A stretch of 64,000 nt of DNA from an uncultured Desulfuromonas sp. (lineage in GTDB: Bacteria > Desulfobacterota > Desulfuromonadia > Desulfuromonadales > Desulfuromonadaceae): assembly GCF_963678835.1 (NCBI RefSeq), contig NZ_OY787470.1:744001-808000 (forward strand), written 5' to 3'. The translations under genes were made by a program, and so were the position numbers. This document shows, one piece after another, positions 54,514 through 63,257 of this stretch (position 1 is its first letter; the number at the start of each line of letters is the position of its first letter). The notes beneath the pieces were generated by a model. The model saw only the letters and a program-made list of their open reading frames with translations. It ran no database searches and had not been told where the DNA came from.

Positions 54514-54564
54514 TACAGCGCGGAGTTTCGAGGCAGGCAGTTTTCATGGATACGGGAGGTTCCT

Positions 54565-56031
54565 ATGGCTGGCATCACATTCAGCGGTTTGGCATCAGGA
54601 TTGAAAACCGATGAAATTATTACGGAGTTGATGACTCTGGAGCGCGCGCCACTGGATCGTCTAGAGGCTCAAAAAGAGTCTGAAGCGGCACGGCTTAGCG
54701 CGTTTAAACAACTTGATAGTCGCCTCGAAGACCTGCGTTCGGCTGTTGGTGGTTTGAATATCACCAGCGAAGTGCGGACCAGCAAGATCAATCTGAGTTC
54801 TGAAGATGCCTTCTCCGCCAGTAGCAATGGCGCGGCCAGCGGCAGTTATGATGTGACGGTGGTTCAACTGGCTCAGATGCAGAAAACTGTCAGTGTCGGC
54901 GTGAGTTCAGATATTATTGGCGGCCTCGGCACGGGAACGTTTATGGTGGCGGGTAAGACCATTACCGTTGATGAGAGCAATAACTCGTTGCAGGGGCTTG
55001 CGGAGTCAATTAATGCCCTGTCTGAAAAGACCGGTGTTGAGGCCAGCATTATCAACGATGGCAGTGGCGTCAATGCGTATCATCTTGTCTTGACCGGACA
55101 GGATGCGCAGACTCGTTTCACGGCATCGAGCAATCTGGTTGACAGTGAAGGTGTGGCAATTTCCTTTGGCTTGACGGAAACGCGCTCCGCACAGCAGGCG
55201 GTCGCATTTGTTGATGGGGTCAGGGTGGTCAGTGATACCAATACGGTCAGCGGCGTTATTCCCGGCGTCACCATGCATCTTAGCTCTGTCAGCAATACGA
55301 GTTATGGCGGAACGTTTGAAGCGGGCCTTGATCCCTGGCAGTGGGCTGATCCTCCTCAGTATGAATCAACAATGATGACGGTTGAACCGGACACTGAGGC
55401 GCTTAAGGAAAAAATCAGCACATTTGTCAGCAGCTACAATGCTGTGATGGATTGGATCTCTGCGGGTTATGAGGAGTTTGGTGCTGCTGCACCTACGGCT
55501 GAAGAGATTGAAGCCGGTGCCGAAGATATCCTTAGTGACGTGGTGCGCGGTGACAGTACCGTCAACGGCATTAAACGCCAGTTGCAGAATATTCTGTCGT
55601 CACAGATAGACACCAGCGGTTCCATGAGTGTGCTGTCGCAGTTGGGAATCTCCACTCAGCGTGATGGGTCGATTAATCTGAACGATTCAGCCCTCAACGA
55701 GGCTCTTGATGAGGATTTTGACGGCGTGGTCAGCCTTCTTGCCGGTGAAAACGATACCGATGGTGTGATGAAAAAATTCAACAGCAAGCTGTTGGAAATG
55801 ACCGGCGCAACATCCGGTATGTATGCGGAGAAGCAGGAGCGTTATGACAGTGCCATCAAGCGCCTTGATAACCAGATTGCCCGCACTGAGCCATTGATCG
55901 CCAAAAAAGAAGCGACATTGCAGGCGAAATTCGCGACATTGGAACTCCTGGTCAGCAATATGAATTCGCAATCCAGTTTTCTGACCCAGCAGATGGATAT
56001 GTTAACAAAAATGATGACGGGGAATAACTAA
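54565..56031 (+). CDS. fliD: FliD, filament cap protein
   Basis: This 488-residue protein has the FliD N-terminal region (ITFSGLASGLKTDEIITELMTLERAPLDRLEAQKE), flagellin-hook-IN motifs in the middle and the C-terminal coiled-coil region (ERYDSAIKRLDNQIARTEPLIAKKEATLQAKFATLELLVSNMNSQSSFL). It caps the growing filament and folds flagellin into place. ATG 54565 follows GGGAGG. The upstream open frame is rejected because it runs through the REP-like element. Confidence 0.95.
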   Translation: MAGITFSGLASGLKTDEIITELMTLERAPLDRLEAQKESEAARLSAFKQLDSRLEDLRSAVGGLNITSEVRTSKINLSSEDAFSASSNGAASGSYDVTVVQLAQMQKTVSVGVSSDIIGGLGTGTFMVAGKTITVDESNNSLQGLAESINALSEKTGVEASIINDGSGVNAYHLVLTGQDAQTRFTASSNLVDSEGVAISFGLTETRSAQQAVAFVDGVRVVSDTNTVSGVIPGVTMHLSSVSNTSYGGTFEAGLDPWQWADPPQYESTMMTVEPDTEALKEKISTFVSSYNAVMDWISAGYEEFGAAAPTAEEIEAGAEDILSDVVRGDSTVNGIKRQLQNILSSQIDTSGSMSVLSQLGISTQRDGSINLNDSALNEALDEDFDGVVSLLAGENDTDGVMKKFNSKLLEMTGATSGMYAEKQERYDSAIKRLDNQIARTEPLIAKKEATLQAKFATLELLVSNMNSQSSFLTQQMDMLTKMMTGNN

Positions 56032-56490
56032 ATGAATACCTATACCCAGCAATATCAACAGAATCAGATTCTTACGGCGTCACCGGAGCAGATCCTGATT
56101 ATGCTGTATGATGGGGCGATTCGCTTTACCCGCCAGGCCATGGCCGGAATTGAGGCTGGCAACAAACAGCAGCGTCGTGAAGGGATCAGCCGGGCGATGG
56201 CGATTATTTCGGAGTTTGCCAATACATTGGATCATGGTGTTGGCGGCGAAATTGCTGAAAACCTTGATGGGCTTTACGCGTTTATGAATCGTCAGCTCAG
56301 TGAGGCGAATCTGGACGAAGATATTGAAAAGCTCAAAGTGGTGGAACATCTGTTGACGGATCTGCGACAGACTTGGTCTGAGGCAATCTCTATTGCCCGC
56401 AAGGAGGCGGCTGGTGGTGCGGCTGCGGCTTCACAGCCTCAGAACTCCGATGTCCCTGAAAATTACAAGCCCTTGAGTGCTGCAGGCTAG
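56032..56490 (+). CDS. fliS: FliS, flagellin chaperone
   Basis: This 152-residue protein has the FliS fold signature (YQQNQILTASPEQILIMLYDGAIRFTRQAM and the ISRAMAIISEFANTLDH helix). FliS binds the flagellin C-terminus in the cytosol before export. It starts immediately after the fliD stop. The C-terminal Ala/Pro tail is variable. Confidence 0.96.
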   Translation: MNTYTQQYQQNQILTASPEQILIMLYDGAIRFTRQAMAGIEAGNKQQRREGISRAMAIISEFANTLDHGVGGEIAENLDGLYAFMNRQLSEANLDEDIEKLKVVEHLLTDLRQTWSEAISIARKEAAGGAAAASQPQNSDVPENYKPLSAAG

Positions 56491-56503
56491 TGTTGCAGCG
56501 TTC

Positions 56504-56579
56504 TGTAGGAGCGCCTTAAGTCGCGAATGTATTCTCTTTGTTTGCGCGACAACTATTCGCGGCTGAAGCCGCTCCGACA
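56504..56579. repeat. REP-like element, copy 7 (degenerate A + A)
   Basis: The left arm (GGAGCGCCTTAAGTCGC) has diverged, while the right arm (GCGGCTGAAGCCGCTCC) is intact. The outer pairs are TGTAGG with CCGACA. Confidence 0.8.
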
Positions 56580-56605
56580 CGATACTTATTTTATGAAAAG
56601 AGCTG

Positions 56606-57031
56606 ATGATGCCTGAACCCGTCGTATCGCTTCACCTTGAAGAGTCGCTACAGATGTCGATAGCGCAATATCAGACGATATTGGATCTTATGAAGCAGAT
56701 TACCCAGGCGATCTCATCATCAGAGGTTGATTTAAAAGACGATGTGCTTAAACTGGAGACTCTCCAGCGACAGGCACGTGATCATGATGCCAAATTGCTC
56801 AATGCGTTGCGTCAAGTCGGACATGCTGCTGCCGGCCATCCTCTCTTCAAACAACGCCAGGATCTTATTGGCGAGGTTCTGACGTTGAATCATTTGCTTT
56901 TACCTAAAATTAATGGCATGATAGCGCTCATTTCCCACGAGTTAACAGGGCTGAAAAAGGGACGTTCTGTGCTGGGGGGGTACAAGCAAACCACGCACAA
57001 TCAGGGACGGATTGTTCGTTCCTCCGTGTAG
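56606..57031 (+). CDS. Helical protein in the fliS operon, FliT-like candidate
   Basis: This 141-residue, almost entirely helical protein has a long amphipathic stretch (about 15-115) and no TM. Position after fliD-fliS and size suggest a FliT-type chaperone for FliD, but no clear sequence signature is seen. An imperfect ribosome site (AAAGAGCTG) precedes the two possible ATG codons. Confidence 0.6.
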   Translation: MMPEPVVSLHLEESLQMSIAQYQTILDLMKQITQAISSSEVDLKDDVLKLETLQRQARDHDAKLLNALRQVGHAAAGHPLFKQRQDLIGEVLTLNHLLLPKINGMIALISHELTGLKKGRSVLGGYKQTTHNQGRIVRSSV

Positions 57032-57096
57032 TGGTATTTGGCCAGTTGGTAAGACTCAAGTGAATCAGATTGTGTTCGCTAAGCCTGGAGATGTTC

Positions 57097-57765
57097 GTGG
57101 CGGACTTTGCGCTATTTAAATATCTGGAAAAACCTAGTTTATTACGCGTTTATATCCTGCTTGCTGATGATGTAAAAGTTCGTCTGGAAGCTGTCGCGCG
57201 TATTATCGCTGAACCCTACCTCGAAGTTAAATTTCGTCCAGACGAATTGCCCATGGACAAGGTGCGTATCGGTGGCAAGTTGCTTTTGTCCTTGGATACA
57301 CGTGTTGGAACCGTCTCCATGTATGCGCACATTGATGAAGTGATAAACGCGCGTGTGTTGCGTGTGATGGGGCTTGAGTCCTTTGCCTATTCACAACAGC
57401 GTGAATACTTTCGGGTAAATACGGCGATTAAGGTGGTGTACAGCAAGGAGACCCTTTCTTCCAAGCCCTCACCTAAAGTGGCGACGACAACGGTAAATCT
57501 CAGTGGCAATGGGGTGCTGATCTCGGCTGAAGAGCCGTTTACTGCCGGTGATACGTATGAGTTGGAATTTCATCTGCCTGACGCAACCGGTCTGATGTTT
57601 TGCAAAGGGCTGGTTGTTCGCGTTGATGAAAAGTTACGTGGCGGCTATGAAGTTGCCATGACTTACCACAGCATTGAACCGGAAGACCGTGACCGGATTA
57701 TCTCGTTTTGCCTGGCTGAGCAGCGGCGTCTGCTGCGGACCAAGGTTCAAATCGTCGGATTCTGA
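57097..57765 (+). CDS. PilZ-domain c-di-GMP-binding protein (YcgR-like)
   Basis: This 222-residue protein has an N-terminal YcgR-like/PilZN region (about 1-98) and a C-terminal PilZ domain. The c-di-GMP-binding motifs RxxxR (Arg102-Arg106, QREYFRV) and NxSxxG (Asn134-Gly139, NLSGNG) are intact. Such proteins slow or bias the motor when c-di-GMP rises. The start chosen is GTG 57097, which has GGAG at ideal spacing; an ATG at 57091 abuts that site and a TTG at 57070 has no site. Confidence 0.85.
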   Translation: MADFALFKYLEKPSLLRVYILLADDVKVRLEAVARIIAEPYLEVKFRPDELPMDKVRIGGKLLLSLDTRVGTVSMYAHIDEVINARVLRVMGLESFAYSQQREYFRVNTAIKVVYSKETLSSKPSPKVATTTVNLSGNGVLISAEEPFTAGDTYELEFHLPDATGLMFCKGLVVRVDEKLRGGYEVAMTYHSIEPEDRDRIISFCLAEQRRLLRTKVQIVGF

Positions 57766-57879
57766 TTTTTAGTGACAGACAGAGTCGGACAACTGCAGGC
57801 TGCTTAAGGCCAGGATCAAACCGTCAATATCCAAGACCTGATATCTTCCTTTTCGATGCGGCATGTCGTTTTTGTCCCT

Positions 57880-57943
57880 TGTCGGAGCGGCTTAAGCCGC
57901 GAATTTCTATCCTAAACAATTCGCGAATAAATGCGCTCCGACA
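57880..57943. repeat. REP-like element, copy 8 (A + B)
   Basis: GGAGCGGCTTAAGCCGC on the left and GCGAATAAATGCGCTCC on the right, with TGTCGG paired to CCGACA. The T-to-C change near both ends is compensatory, suggesting the stem is maintained. Confidence 0.85.
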
Positions 57944-57991
57944 GGGGATAATAAACTTATCCTGTATTCTCCACCGTTCTAAAAGAATTCT

Positions 57992-58019
57992 AAATTTAGC
58001 GCTTGTTCCGACCGATACA
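57992..58019 (+). promoter_or_regulatory. Candidate FliA promoter at the second fliK-like gene
   Basis: TAAA (57992-57995), 16 bases, then ACCGATAC (58012-58019), a match to 6 of 8 in the -10 box. The predicted transcript start would fall at or just inside the ATG at 58025, implying a leaderless mRNA or a later start codon. Confidence 0.45.
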
Positions 58020-58024
58020 ATCAT

Positions 58025-59713
58025 ATGGATATTATCGGACCGACACCTGTACAACTGTATAATGTGCATCCAGCCACTCCGACTCAGGGTGTTCAGGATG
58101 CCGTTCAGCATAATTTGCTCCTCCATCAGATGATTCAGGCGACTGTTGTTGAAAGCTCGGGCCGTCAAATTCTTCTTGAGATGGGACAGCAGCAGCTTAA
58201 GGCGCAGAGCGATGTGGAAATGCACAACGGCCAGAAGCTGAATCTTGAGGTTGTGGCCACGGAACCGCGTTTGAAGCTGCAGGTGGTCTCTCCCTCCACA
58301 GACAATCAATTACTTCGTCTGATACATCTCTATGATCATAAAACAGAGATTGGCTCGACACTCAAAACGCTCCTCGGACAACGCTTTTCAGTTGCCCAGC
58401 AGGGGGGGGGGCAAACCCCTGCGCCTCAACAGGGGCCGGTGGCAACTGCGGCACCGGGGACACCGGTGCTTCCGCAGAATGCACCATCCACCAGCCCGGC
58501 CATGACACCACCACCTCCTGCTTCACAACCGGGATCTGCGGCTTCGCCTATACCAAACCCTGGTGCTGGGGGCGAAACGGTTCAAACTCCTTTGGCAGCT
58601 AAGCCGGCAGTTTCTCAGACGGGACAAAACCTGCCCACTGCAGGTGGTGAATTATCCGGTACAGGAGCAGATGCTAAGGGGACCGTGCCACCGCCGTCAA
58701 CCGCAGCATCGTCTGCGGGTCAGAGTCCGGTGTCGCCTGAAGCTGGTGTGGCAGCAAAAACGCCGCAAACGCCTCAAGCTGAGACGCCTCAAGTCGTCGT
58801 TGGAGAGAAAGCAACGGCAACAGGTCGCAGTGTCGTCACCAACCAATCACCCGCCGTATCCGCTCCGGAAACGGGAGGATTGCGACCAGCCAATGAGTCG
58901 TTAACTCCAGCCTTGGCCCCACCAAGTCCGCAACAGGTTGCCGGGATGACGACGTTACTCCATCGTCTGGATAGCTCGTCAAATGTGGCGAATGCTCTTT
59001 TTACCGCCATCAATCTGGTTCCGCTGAGTGCGCAACAAAAAAGGGTGGTTGAAGGGGCCCTGACTCCTGAACAATGGACCCATCTTGAAAGCCTGGTAAA
59101 GGATCTCGGCAGTGACTTAAAAACAGCCGGATCACGGATCCTGTTTAATCTGTCCCATAACCTGGGGTTGGATTATGAACAATTGTTGTCGCAACAAAAA
59201 TCCGGCCAAGCGGCGCAGACTCTCAAGGGGATACTGATGTCCCTTGCGGAACATGATGATCTGCCTGATGCCGTCAGGGACAGTGGTCGCCAGATGGTTC
59301 AACAGTTGGAATTATTACAACTGACTCGGGCAAGGTTTGCTCAGGAAGGGATTCTGTTTTTGCCGTTGCCGTTCGAGTTTATGGAACAGGGCTATGCCTT
59401 GGTCGAACAACGCCAGGGCGGAGCTGATGGAGAAGCGGTCAGTCATGTTGTGACCCTGAATATGTCCCTCGAAGGCTTGGGCGCAGTGCAGGCCAACCTC
59501 TTGTTTGAACAGCAGGTGTTGTTTGTGCGTATCCTCTGTGAAGATGATGACAGTCAGGCGGCATTGGAGGAGAGTTTGCCCGAGCTCGAAGAGGCTCTGG
59601 CACCGTTTGGCGTGCGCTCGATACAAGTTGCCCAAGGCGTAGAAGACCCGGCGGTGGAATTAATCAATCGATTGCAACCCGGTCATGACAATGTTTTTGA
59701 TGCGCGGGTTTAA
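58025..59713 (+). CDS. Second FliK-like (hook-length-control-type) protein
   Basis: This 562-residue protein has a conserved N-terminal segment (about 1-115), a Pro/Ala/Thr/Gly-rich linker (about 120-310) and a C-terminal domain (about 420-545, LPLPFEFMEQGYALVE, LGAVQANLLFEQQVLFVRILCED) of the flagellar hook-length type. It is paired with a stand-alone FlhB-C gene, like the ylqG-ylqH pair of Bacillus. The linker contains a run of ten G (58412-58421), which could slip and put the gene out of frame. No ribosome site is visible before ATG 58025. Confidence 0.75.
   Translation: MDIIGPTPVQLYNVHPATPTQGVQDAVQHNLLLHQMIQATVVESSGRQILLEMGQQQLKAQSDVEMHNGQKLNLEVVATEPRLKLQVVSPSTDNQLLRLIHLYDHKTEIGSTLKTLLGQRFSVAQQGGGQTPAPQQGPVATAAPGTPVLPQNAPSTSPAMTPPPPASQPGSAASPIPNPGAGGETVQTPLAAKPAVSQTGQNLPTAGGELSGTGADAKGTVPPPSTAASSAGQSPVSPEAGVAAKTPQTPQAETPQVVVGEKATATGRSVVTNQSPAVSAPETGGLRPANESLTPALAPPSPQQVAGMTTLLHRLDSSSNVANALFTAINLVPLSAQQKRVVEGALTPEQWTHLESLVKDLGSDLKTAGSRILFNLSHNLGLDYEQLLSQQKSGQAAQTLKGILMSLAEHDDLPDAVRDSGRQMVQQLELLQLTRARFAQEGILFLPLPFEFMEQGYALVEQRQGGADGEAVSHVVTLNMSLEGLGAVQANLLFEQQVLFVRILCEDDDSQAALEESLPELEEALAPFGVRSIQVAQGVEDPAVELINRLQPGHDNVFDARV
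58412..58421 (+). repeat. G10 homopolymer inside coding sequence
   Basis: Ten consecutive G encode part of Gln-Gly-Gly-Gly. It lies about 130 codons into the second fliK-like gene. Tracts of this length are prone to slippage during replication. Confidence 0.9.
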
Positions 59714-59740
59714 CCCGGTCGCGGATATTATGAATAAATC

Positions 59741-60019
59741 ATGAGTGATGATCCTGTTAAAAAAGCCGTTGCCGTTAAATACGACAAAGAGGTCGCTGAT
59801 GCGCCGCTGATTGTCGCCAGCGGCAAAGGGCAATTGGCTGAAAATATTATCCAGGCGGCGGAAAAGGCCGGTTTGGAAATTTCGCACGATCCTGATCTTG
59901 TCGAACTGCTGGCCAAGATTCCTGTTGGCTCGGAGATTCCCGCTGAGCTTTATCAGGCTGTGGCTGAAATTCTCGCTTACGTGTACCGCGTTAATAAGAA
60001 CCATAAAGAACAGCGTTAA
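59741..60019 (+). CDS. Stand-alone FlhB C-terminal-like protein (FhlB type)
   Basis: The 92-residue protein matches the distal part of the FlhB cytoplasmic domain (AVAVKYDKEVADAPLIVASGKGQLAENIIQAAEKAGLEI, VGSEIPAELYQAVAEILAYVYRVNK). It lacks the TM region and the NPTH cleavage motif. The full FlhB is at 24680. Pairs of a FliK-like and an FhlB-like gene occur in other bacteria, where the role is unclear; it may act as a ready-cleaved partner in the export switch. No strong ribosome site is seen. Confidence 0.88.
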   Translation: MSDDPVKKAVAVKYDKEVADAPLIVASGKGQLAENIIQAAEKAGLEISHDPDLVELLAKIPVGSEIPAELYQAVAEILAYVYRVNKNHKEQR

Positions 60020-60114
60020 TATATTAACAAGATCGTTCCTTTCTGCTCTCTGTGTAAAATTTTTCTTCCCTAATCTTATTTATCCCTTGTTTTAATATAA
60101 TGGTGTTTTATAAT

Positions 60115-60139
60115 TTGCTCATGGCTCGTTGGTGAGCAA
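60115..60139 (+). other. Hairpin in chemoreceptor leader
   Basis: TTGCTCA (60115-60121) pairs with TGAGCAA (60133-60139). It lies about 33 bp before the chemoreceptor start and has no T-run. Function is unknown. Confidence 0.3.
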
Positions 60140-60171
60140 TGGTGACCGATTTGTTGTCTTAAGGAGGGGGT

Positions 60172-61923
60172 ATGCGTTTCAAAGATTTGAAAATTGCGAA
60201 CAAAATTTACATCCTGTTTGCCGTAGCGGTTCCAGTGATGTGTTTTGTTTTTGGAATGTTGTATTGGAAAACCAGTGAGAACCTCTACCATGAACGTTAT
60301 GCTCAGGTCCGTAGCCAGGTGGATACGGCCTGGGGGCTCATCAACCATTTTGTTGATGAGGTTGAAAATGGTCAAATGGACCAAGCGCAAGCGCAGGTGA
60401 TGGCTAAGCAGGTGGTTAAGGACTTGCGGTACAGTGGTCGGGAATATTTCTGGATCAATGATGTGGTGCCGAAGATGGTGATGCACCCCATCAAACCGGC
60501 GTTGGATGGTAAGGACCTTTCCACATTTGCCGATCCTGACGGGGTAAAACTCTTTGTTGAAATGGTCAAAGTCACTGATGGTACAGAGGGTGGTTTTGTT
60601 CGCTACCGCTGGGCTAAGCCCGGCTACGAAGAGCCGGTTGACAAAGTGTCTTACGTTAAACGCATCCCTCAATGGGGGTGGATTGTCGGCAGTGGTCTGT
60701 ATCTTGACGACGTGGAGGAGCAGACCGCAATCATGCTTTATGGTGCCATTGGCATGGTTGGCTTTACCATTATTGCCAGCGGAATTGCCGTATTGTTGTT
60801 TGCCCGCAGTCTGTCACGGCCGATCGGCCGTACCGTGACCATGATCGAAGAAATTTCCAAAGGCCATCTTGACCTGCGACTCAACATGGATCGCGATGAT
60901 GAAATTGGCCGTATGGCTAAAACCATGGATATGTTGGCGGACAGTTTGCAACATGAAATGATTGATGCTTTGCAGAAGCTGGCGCAAGGTAATCTGGCTT
61001 TTGACGTGGTGCCGGTGGATGATCAGGATGTCATTCGCGGTTCACTCAAACAGTTGGAAACGGACCTCAATGACATTATGCTCCAGATCAAGCAGGCTGG
61101 TGAGCAGATCTCCTCCGGGGCCAATCAGGTTTCAGAAGCGAGCCAGGCTTTGTCTCAAGGAGCAACCACCTCGGCCAGCTCTCTGGAAGAGATTGCCGCG
61201 TCCATGGGCGAGCTGGCGTCGCAGACCACCCTCAATGCTGAAAATGCCGGTCAGGCGCGAGATCTTTCCGGCCAGGCCAGTAGTGCTGCCGGGCGGGGCA
61301 ACCAATGCATGGACCAGATGGTGACCGCCATGGAAGAGATCAACGCTTCTGGACGCAATATTTCCAACATTATTAAGGTTATTGATGAAATTGCCTTTCA
61401 GACTAATTTGCTGGCGCTTAACGCCGCCGTTGAAGCGGCGCGGGCCGGCCAGCATGGCAAAGGGTTTGCCGTGGTTGCTGAAGAGGTGCGCAATCTGGCG
61501 GCACGCAGTGCCAAGGCTGCCAGTGAAACCGCTGATTTGATTGAAACGTCGGTGCAGCGTGCTCAAAACGGGGTTGAAATCGCCTCACAAACCGCGAATG
61601 CTCTGGAGGACATTGTCACCGGTGTCGGCAAGGTAACCGATCTGGTTGCGGAAATTGCTGTGGCCAGCAATGAACAGGCCGATGGCATTACTCAGATTAA
61701 CCAGGGGCTCACTCAGATTGATGATGTGACCCAACAGAATACCGCCAGCGCGGAGGAGAGTGCCGCAAGTGCCGAGGAGTTAGCCAGTCAGGCGGTTCAA
61801 TTACAGGGTGTGCTCAGCCGCTTCCAACTCAAAGGACACGTCTGCGCACCGAGGATTGCCGCTCAACCCTCACCGCCAACACCGCCATCGCCTTCCGGCT
61901 GGGGCGGAGAGTTTCTGGAATAA
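60172..61923 (+). CDS. Methyl-accepting chemotaxis protein with sCache_2 sensor
   Basis: This 583-residue receptor has TM1 (about 11-31) and a periplasmic single-Cache domain (about 33-185; [43 protein letters not shown]). TM2 (about 190-212), HAMP (about 213-265) and the signalling domain with [21 protein letters not shown] (about 405-425) follow. Cache_2 receptors commonly sense small carboxylates, but the ligand here is unknown. The last residues (SGWGGEFLE) resemble, but do not match, a CheR/CheB-binding tail. An AAGGAGG site precedes the ATG. Confidence 0.95.
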   Translation: MRFKDLKIANKIYILFAVAVPVMCFVFGMLYWKTSENLYHERYAQVRSQVDTAWGLINHFVDEVENGQMDQAQAQVMAKQVVKDLRYSGREYFWINDVVPKMVMHPIKPALDGKDLSTFADPDGVKLFVEMVKVTDGTEGGFVRYRWAKPGYEEPVDKVSYVKRIPQWGWIVGSGLYLDDVEEQTAIMLYGAIGMVGFTIIASGIAVLLFARSLSRPIGRTVTMIEEISKGHLDLRLNMDRDDEIGRMAKTMDMLADSLQHEMIDALQKLAQGNLAFDVVPVDDQDVIRGSLKQLETDLNDIMLQIKQAGEQISSGANQVSEASQALSQGATTSASSLEEIAASMGELASQTTLNAENAGQARDLSGQASSAAGRGNQCMDQMVTAMEEINASGRNISNIIKVIDEIAFQTNLLALNAAVEAARAGQHGKGFAVVAEEVRNLAARSAKAASETADLIETSVQRAQNGVEIASQTANALEDIVTGVGKVTDLVAEIAVASNEQADGITQINQGLTQIDDVTQQNTASAEESAASAEELASQAVQLQGVLSRFQLKGHVCAPRIAAQPSPPTPPSPSGWGGEFLE

Positions 61924-61952
61924 CCGCTGACGTAAAGAACCGATGGTAAAAT

Positions 61953-61989
61953 GCGCCGCAGTGTAAATTCATTGCGGCGCGTTTTTTTT
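61953..61989. terminator. Terminator between chemoreceptor and Nudix gene
   Basis: GCGCCGCA (61953-61960) pairs with TGCGGCGC (61973-61980), followed by GTTTTTTTT. It serves the plus-strand receptor; one arm lies in the last codons of the minus-strand Nudix gene. Confidence 0.92.
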
Positions 61990-62367
61990 GATCACCTGCT
62001 CAATGAGTTCATCGTCGGCGGGCAGCATGGAGTAATTGTGCAGTTCCTCCACGTCGATCCAGGCATGATCGCTGACCTCAAGATGGCGCACACGATTGGT
62101 GTCACTCTGGCAGCGATAGACCATCAACAAAACCGGTTGCTCGTCATAGCGGTGATAGACCACATCGAAAATTTCGCATTGCGCGACTTTCAGATCGATC
62201 TCCTCACACAATTCTCGTATAAGTGCGTTAACTGGTGATTCATCTTTTTCCAGCTTACCGCCGGGGAACTCCCAATAGCCGGCATGTTTCTTTCCCGGTG
62301 GTCGTTGGGTGATCAGTAGTTTGTTGTGGTGAAACACCAGGCCGGCAACAACCAATAACGGATACAT
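61969..62367 (-). CDS. Nudix hydrolase, MutT-like
   Basis: This 132-residue protein has a Nudix box at about 36-58 (GGKLEKDESPVNALIRELCEEI), where the usual Gly after EE-x is Asp. The N-terminal MYPLLVVAGLVFHHNKLLITQRPPGKKHAGYWEFPGG is typical of 8-oxo-dGTP diphosphatases. It would remove oxidised nucleotides from the pool. ATG 62367 is chosen because the open frame upstream has no Nudix similarity and is antisense to ubiE. Confidence 0.92.
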   Translation of the reverse strand: MYPLLVVAGLVFHHNKLLITQRPPGKKHAGYWEFPGGKLEKDESPVNALIRELCEEIDLKVAQCEIFDVVYHRYDEQPVLLMVYRCQSDTNRVRHLEVSDHAWIDVEELHNYSMLPADDELIEQVIKKNAPQ

Positions 62368-62514
62368 AGCCCTGCTTTCGTGGCAATGGCTCAACCGTTT
62401 GTTGCTGACGGTTGGCCCTATTTGTGATAAGACTCTCGCTGAGTTTTGCGGACCGATTTTTTGAGGTCCAGCGTGTATTGCTTGAGTCGGAACGGAACCG
62501 TTCAGGAGTTTAGC

Positions 62515-63234
62515 ATGTTCAATCTTTCGGAAAAAGGGCGCGGCATTCGCGCCATGTTTGATGATATCGCCCCGCGTTACGATCTGTTGAATCGTCTGCT
62601 GTCGATGGGGATTGACCGCCGTTGGCGTCGTTTTGCCGTAGGTAAACTGCGTGTACCCCCCGCTGGCATGGTGCTGGATATGGCGACGGGAACCGGTGAT
62701 GTGGCTTTGGAAATTGCCTCGCGTACGCCCGATTCCGTGACGATTATCGGTGAGGATTTTACTCAGGGCATGTTGGTCAAGGGCCGGGAAAAGATTGCGG
62801 TTTCCCGCTATCGTGATCGGATTAAACTGGTCAATGCGCCCTGTGAAGCGATCCCGCATCCGGATGGTTTGTTTGACGGGGTGACGATTGCCTTTGGGAT
62901 TCGCAATGTTGTTGATCGTCAAACCGGTTTGGCCGAAATGTGCCGGGTGCTCAAGCCAGGTGGCCGCGCTGTGATTCTTGAGTTTTCGACACCCCAAAAT
63001 CCATTTTTTCGCACGCTCTACATGACCTATTTCCACAGAATTCTGCCGTTTATCGGGGGCTTGCTATCAAAACGGACAGCGTATAAATACCTGCCCGATT
63101 CCGTGGCCGAGTTTCCCGATCAGCAGACGTTTAAAGGGATGATGGAACAGGCCGGTTTCACTGAGGTGCAACACCATGACCTGACGTTCGGCATCTCCAC
63201 CGTCTATGTTGGTGTGTGTCCGAAACCTGCATGA
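62515..63234 (+). CDS. ubiE: UbiE/MenG, demethylmenaquinone methyltransferase
   Basis: This 239-residue SAM-dependent methyltransferase has the UbiE signature (FDDIAPRYDLLNRLLSMGIDRRWRR), SAM motif I (VLDMATGTGDVALEIA, about 53-68) and later blocks (AFGIRNVVDRQTGLAEMCRVLKPGG, LEFSTPQNP, YKYLPDSVAEFPDQ). It carries out C-methylation in menaquinone (or ubiquinone) synthesis; in this group menaquinone is expected. ATG 62515 follows a CAGGAG site. It is not linked to the flagellar genes. Confidence 0.96.
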   Translation: MFNLSEKGRGIRAMFDDIAPRYDLLNRLLSMGIDRRWRRFAVGKLRVPPAGMVLDMATGTGDVALEIASRTPDSVTIIGEDFTQGMLVKGREKIAVSRYRDRIKLVNAPCEAIPHPDGLFDGVTIAFGIRNVVDRQTGLAEMCRVLKPGGRAVILEFSTPQNPFFRTLYMTYFHRILPFIGGLLSKRTAYKYLPDSVAEFPDQQTFKGMMEQAGFTEVQHHDLTFGISTVYVGVCPKPA

Positions 63235-63257
63235 CCCGAGTACGTTAAACTGTGAAC

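Noticed and set aside
61880..61923. CheR/CheB-binding pentapeptide at the chemoreceptor tail
   Set aside because: The tail WGGEF has three residues between the aromatic positions rather than two, so the motif is not met.
62368..63036. N-terminal extension of the Nudix gene
   Set aside because: The frame stays open upstream but is antisense to ubiE and has no Nudix or other similarity; the family start is at 62367.
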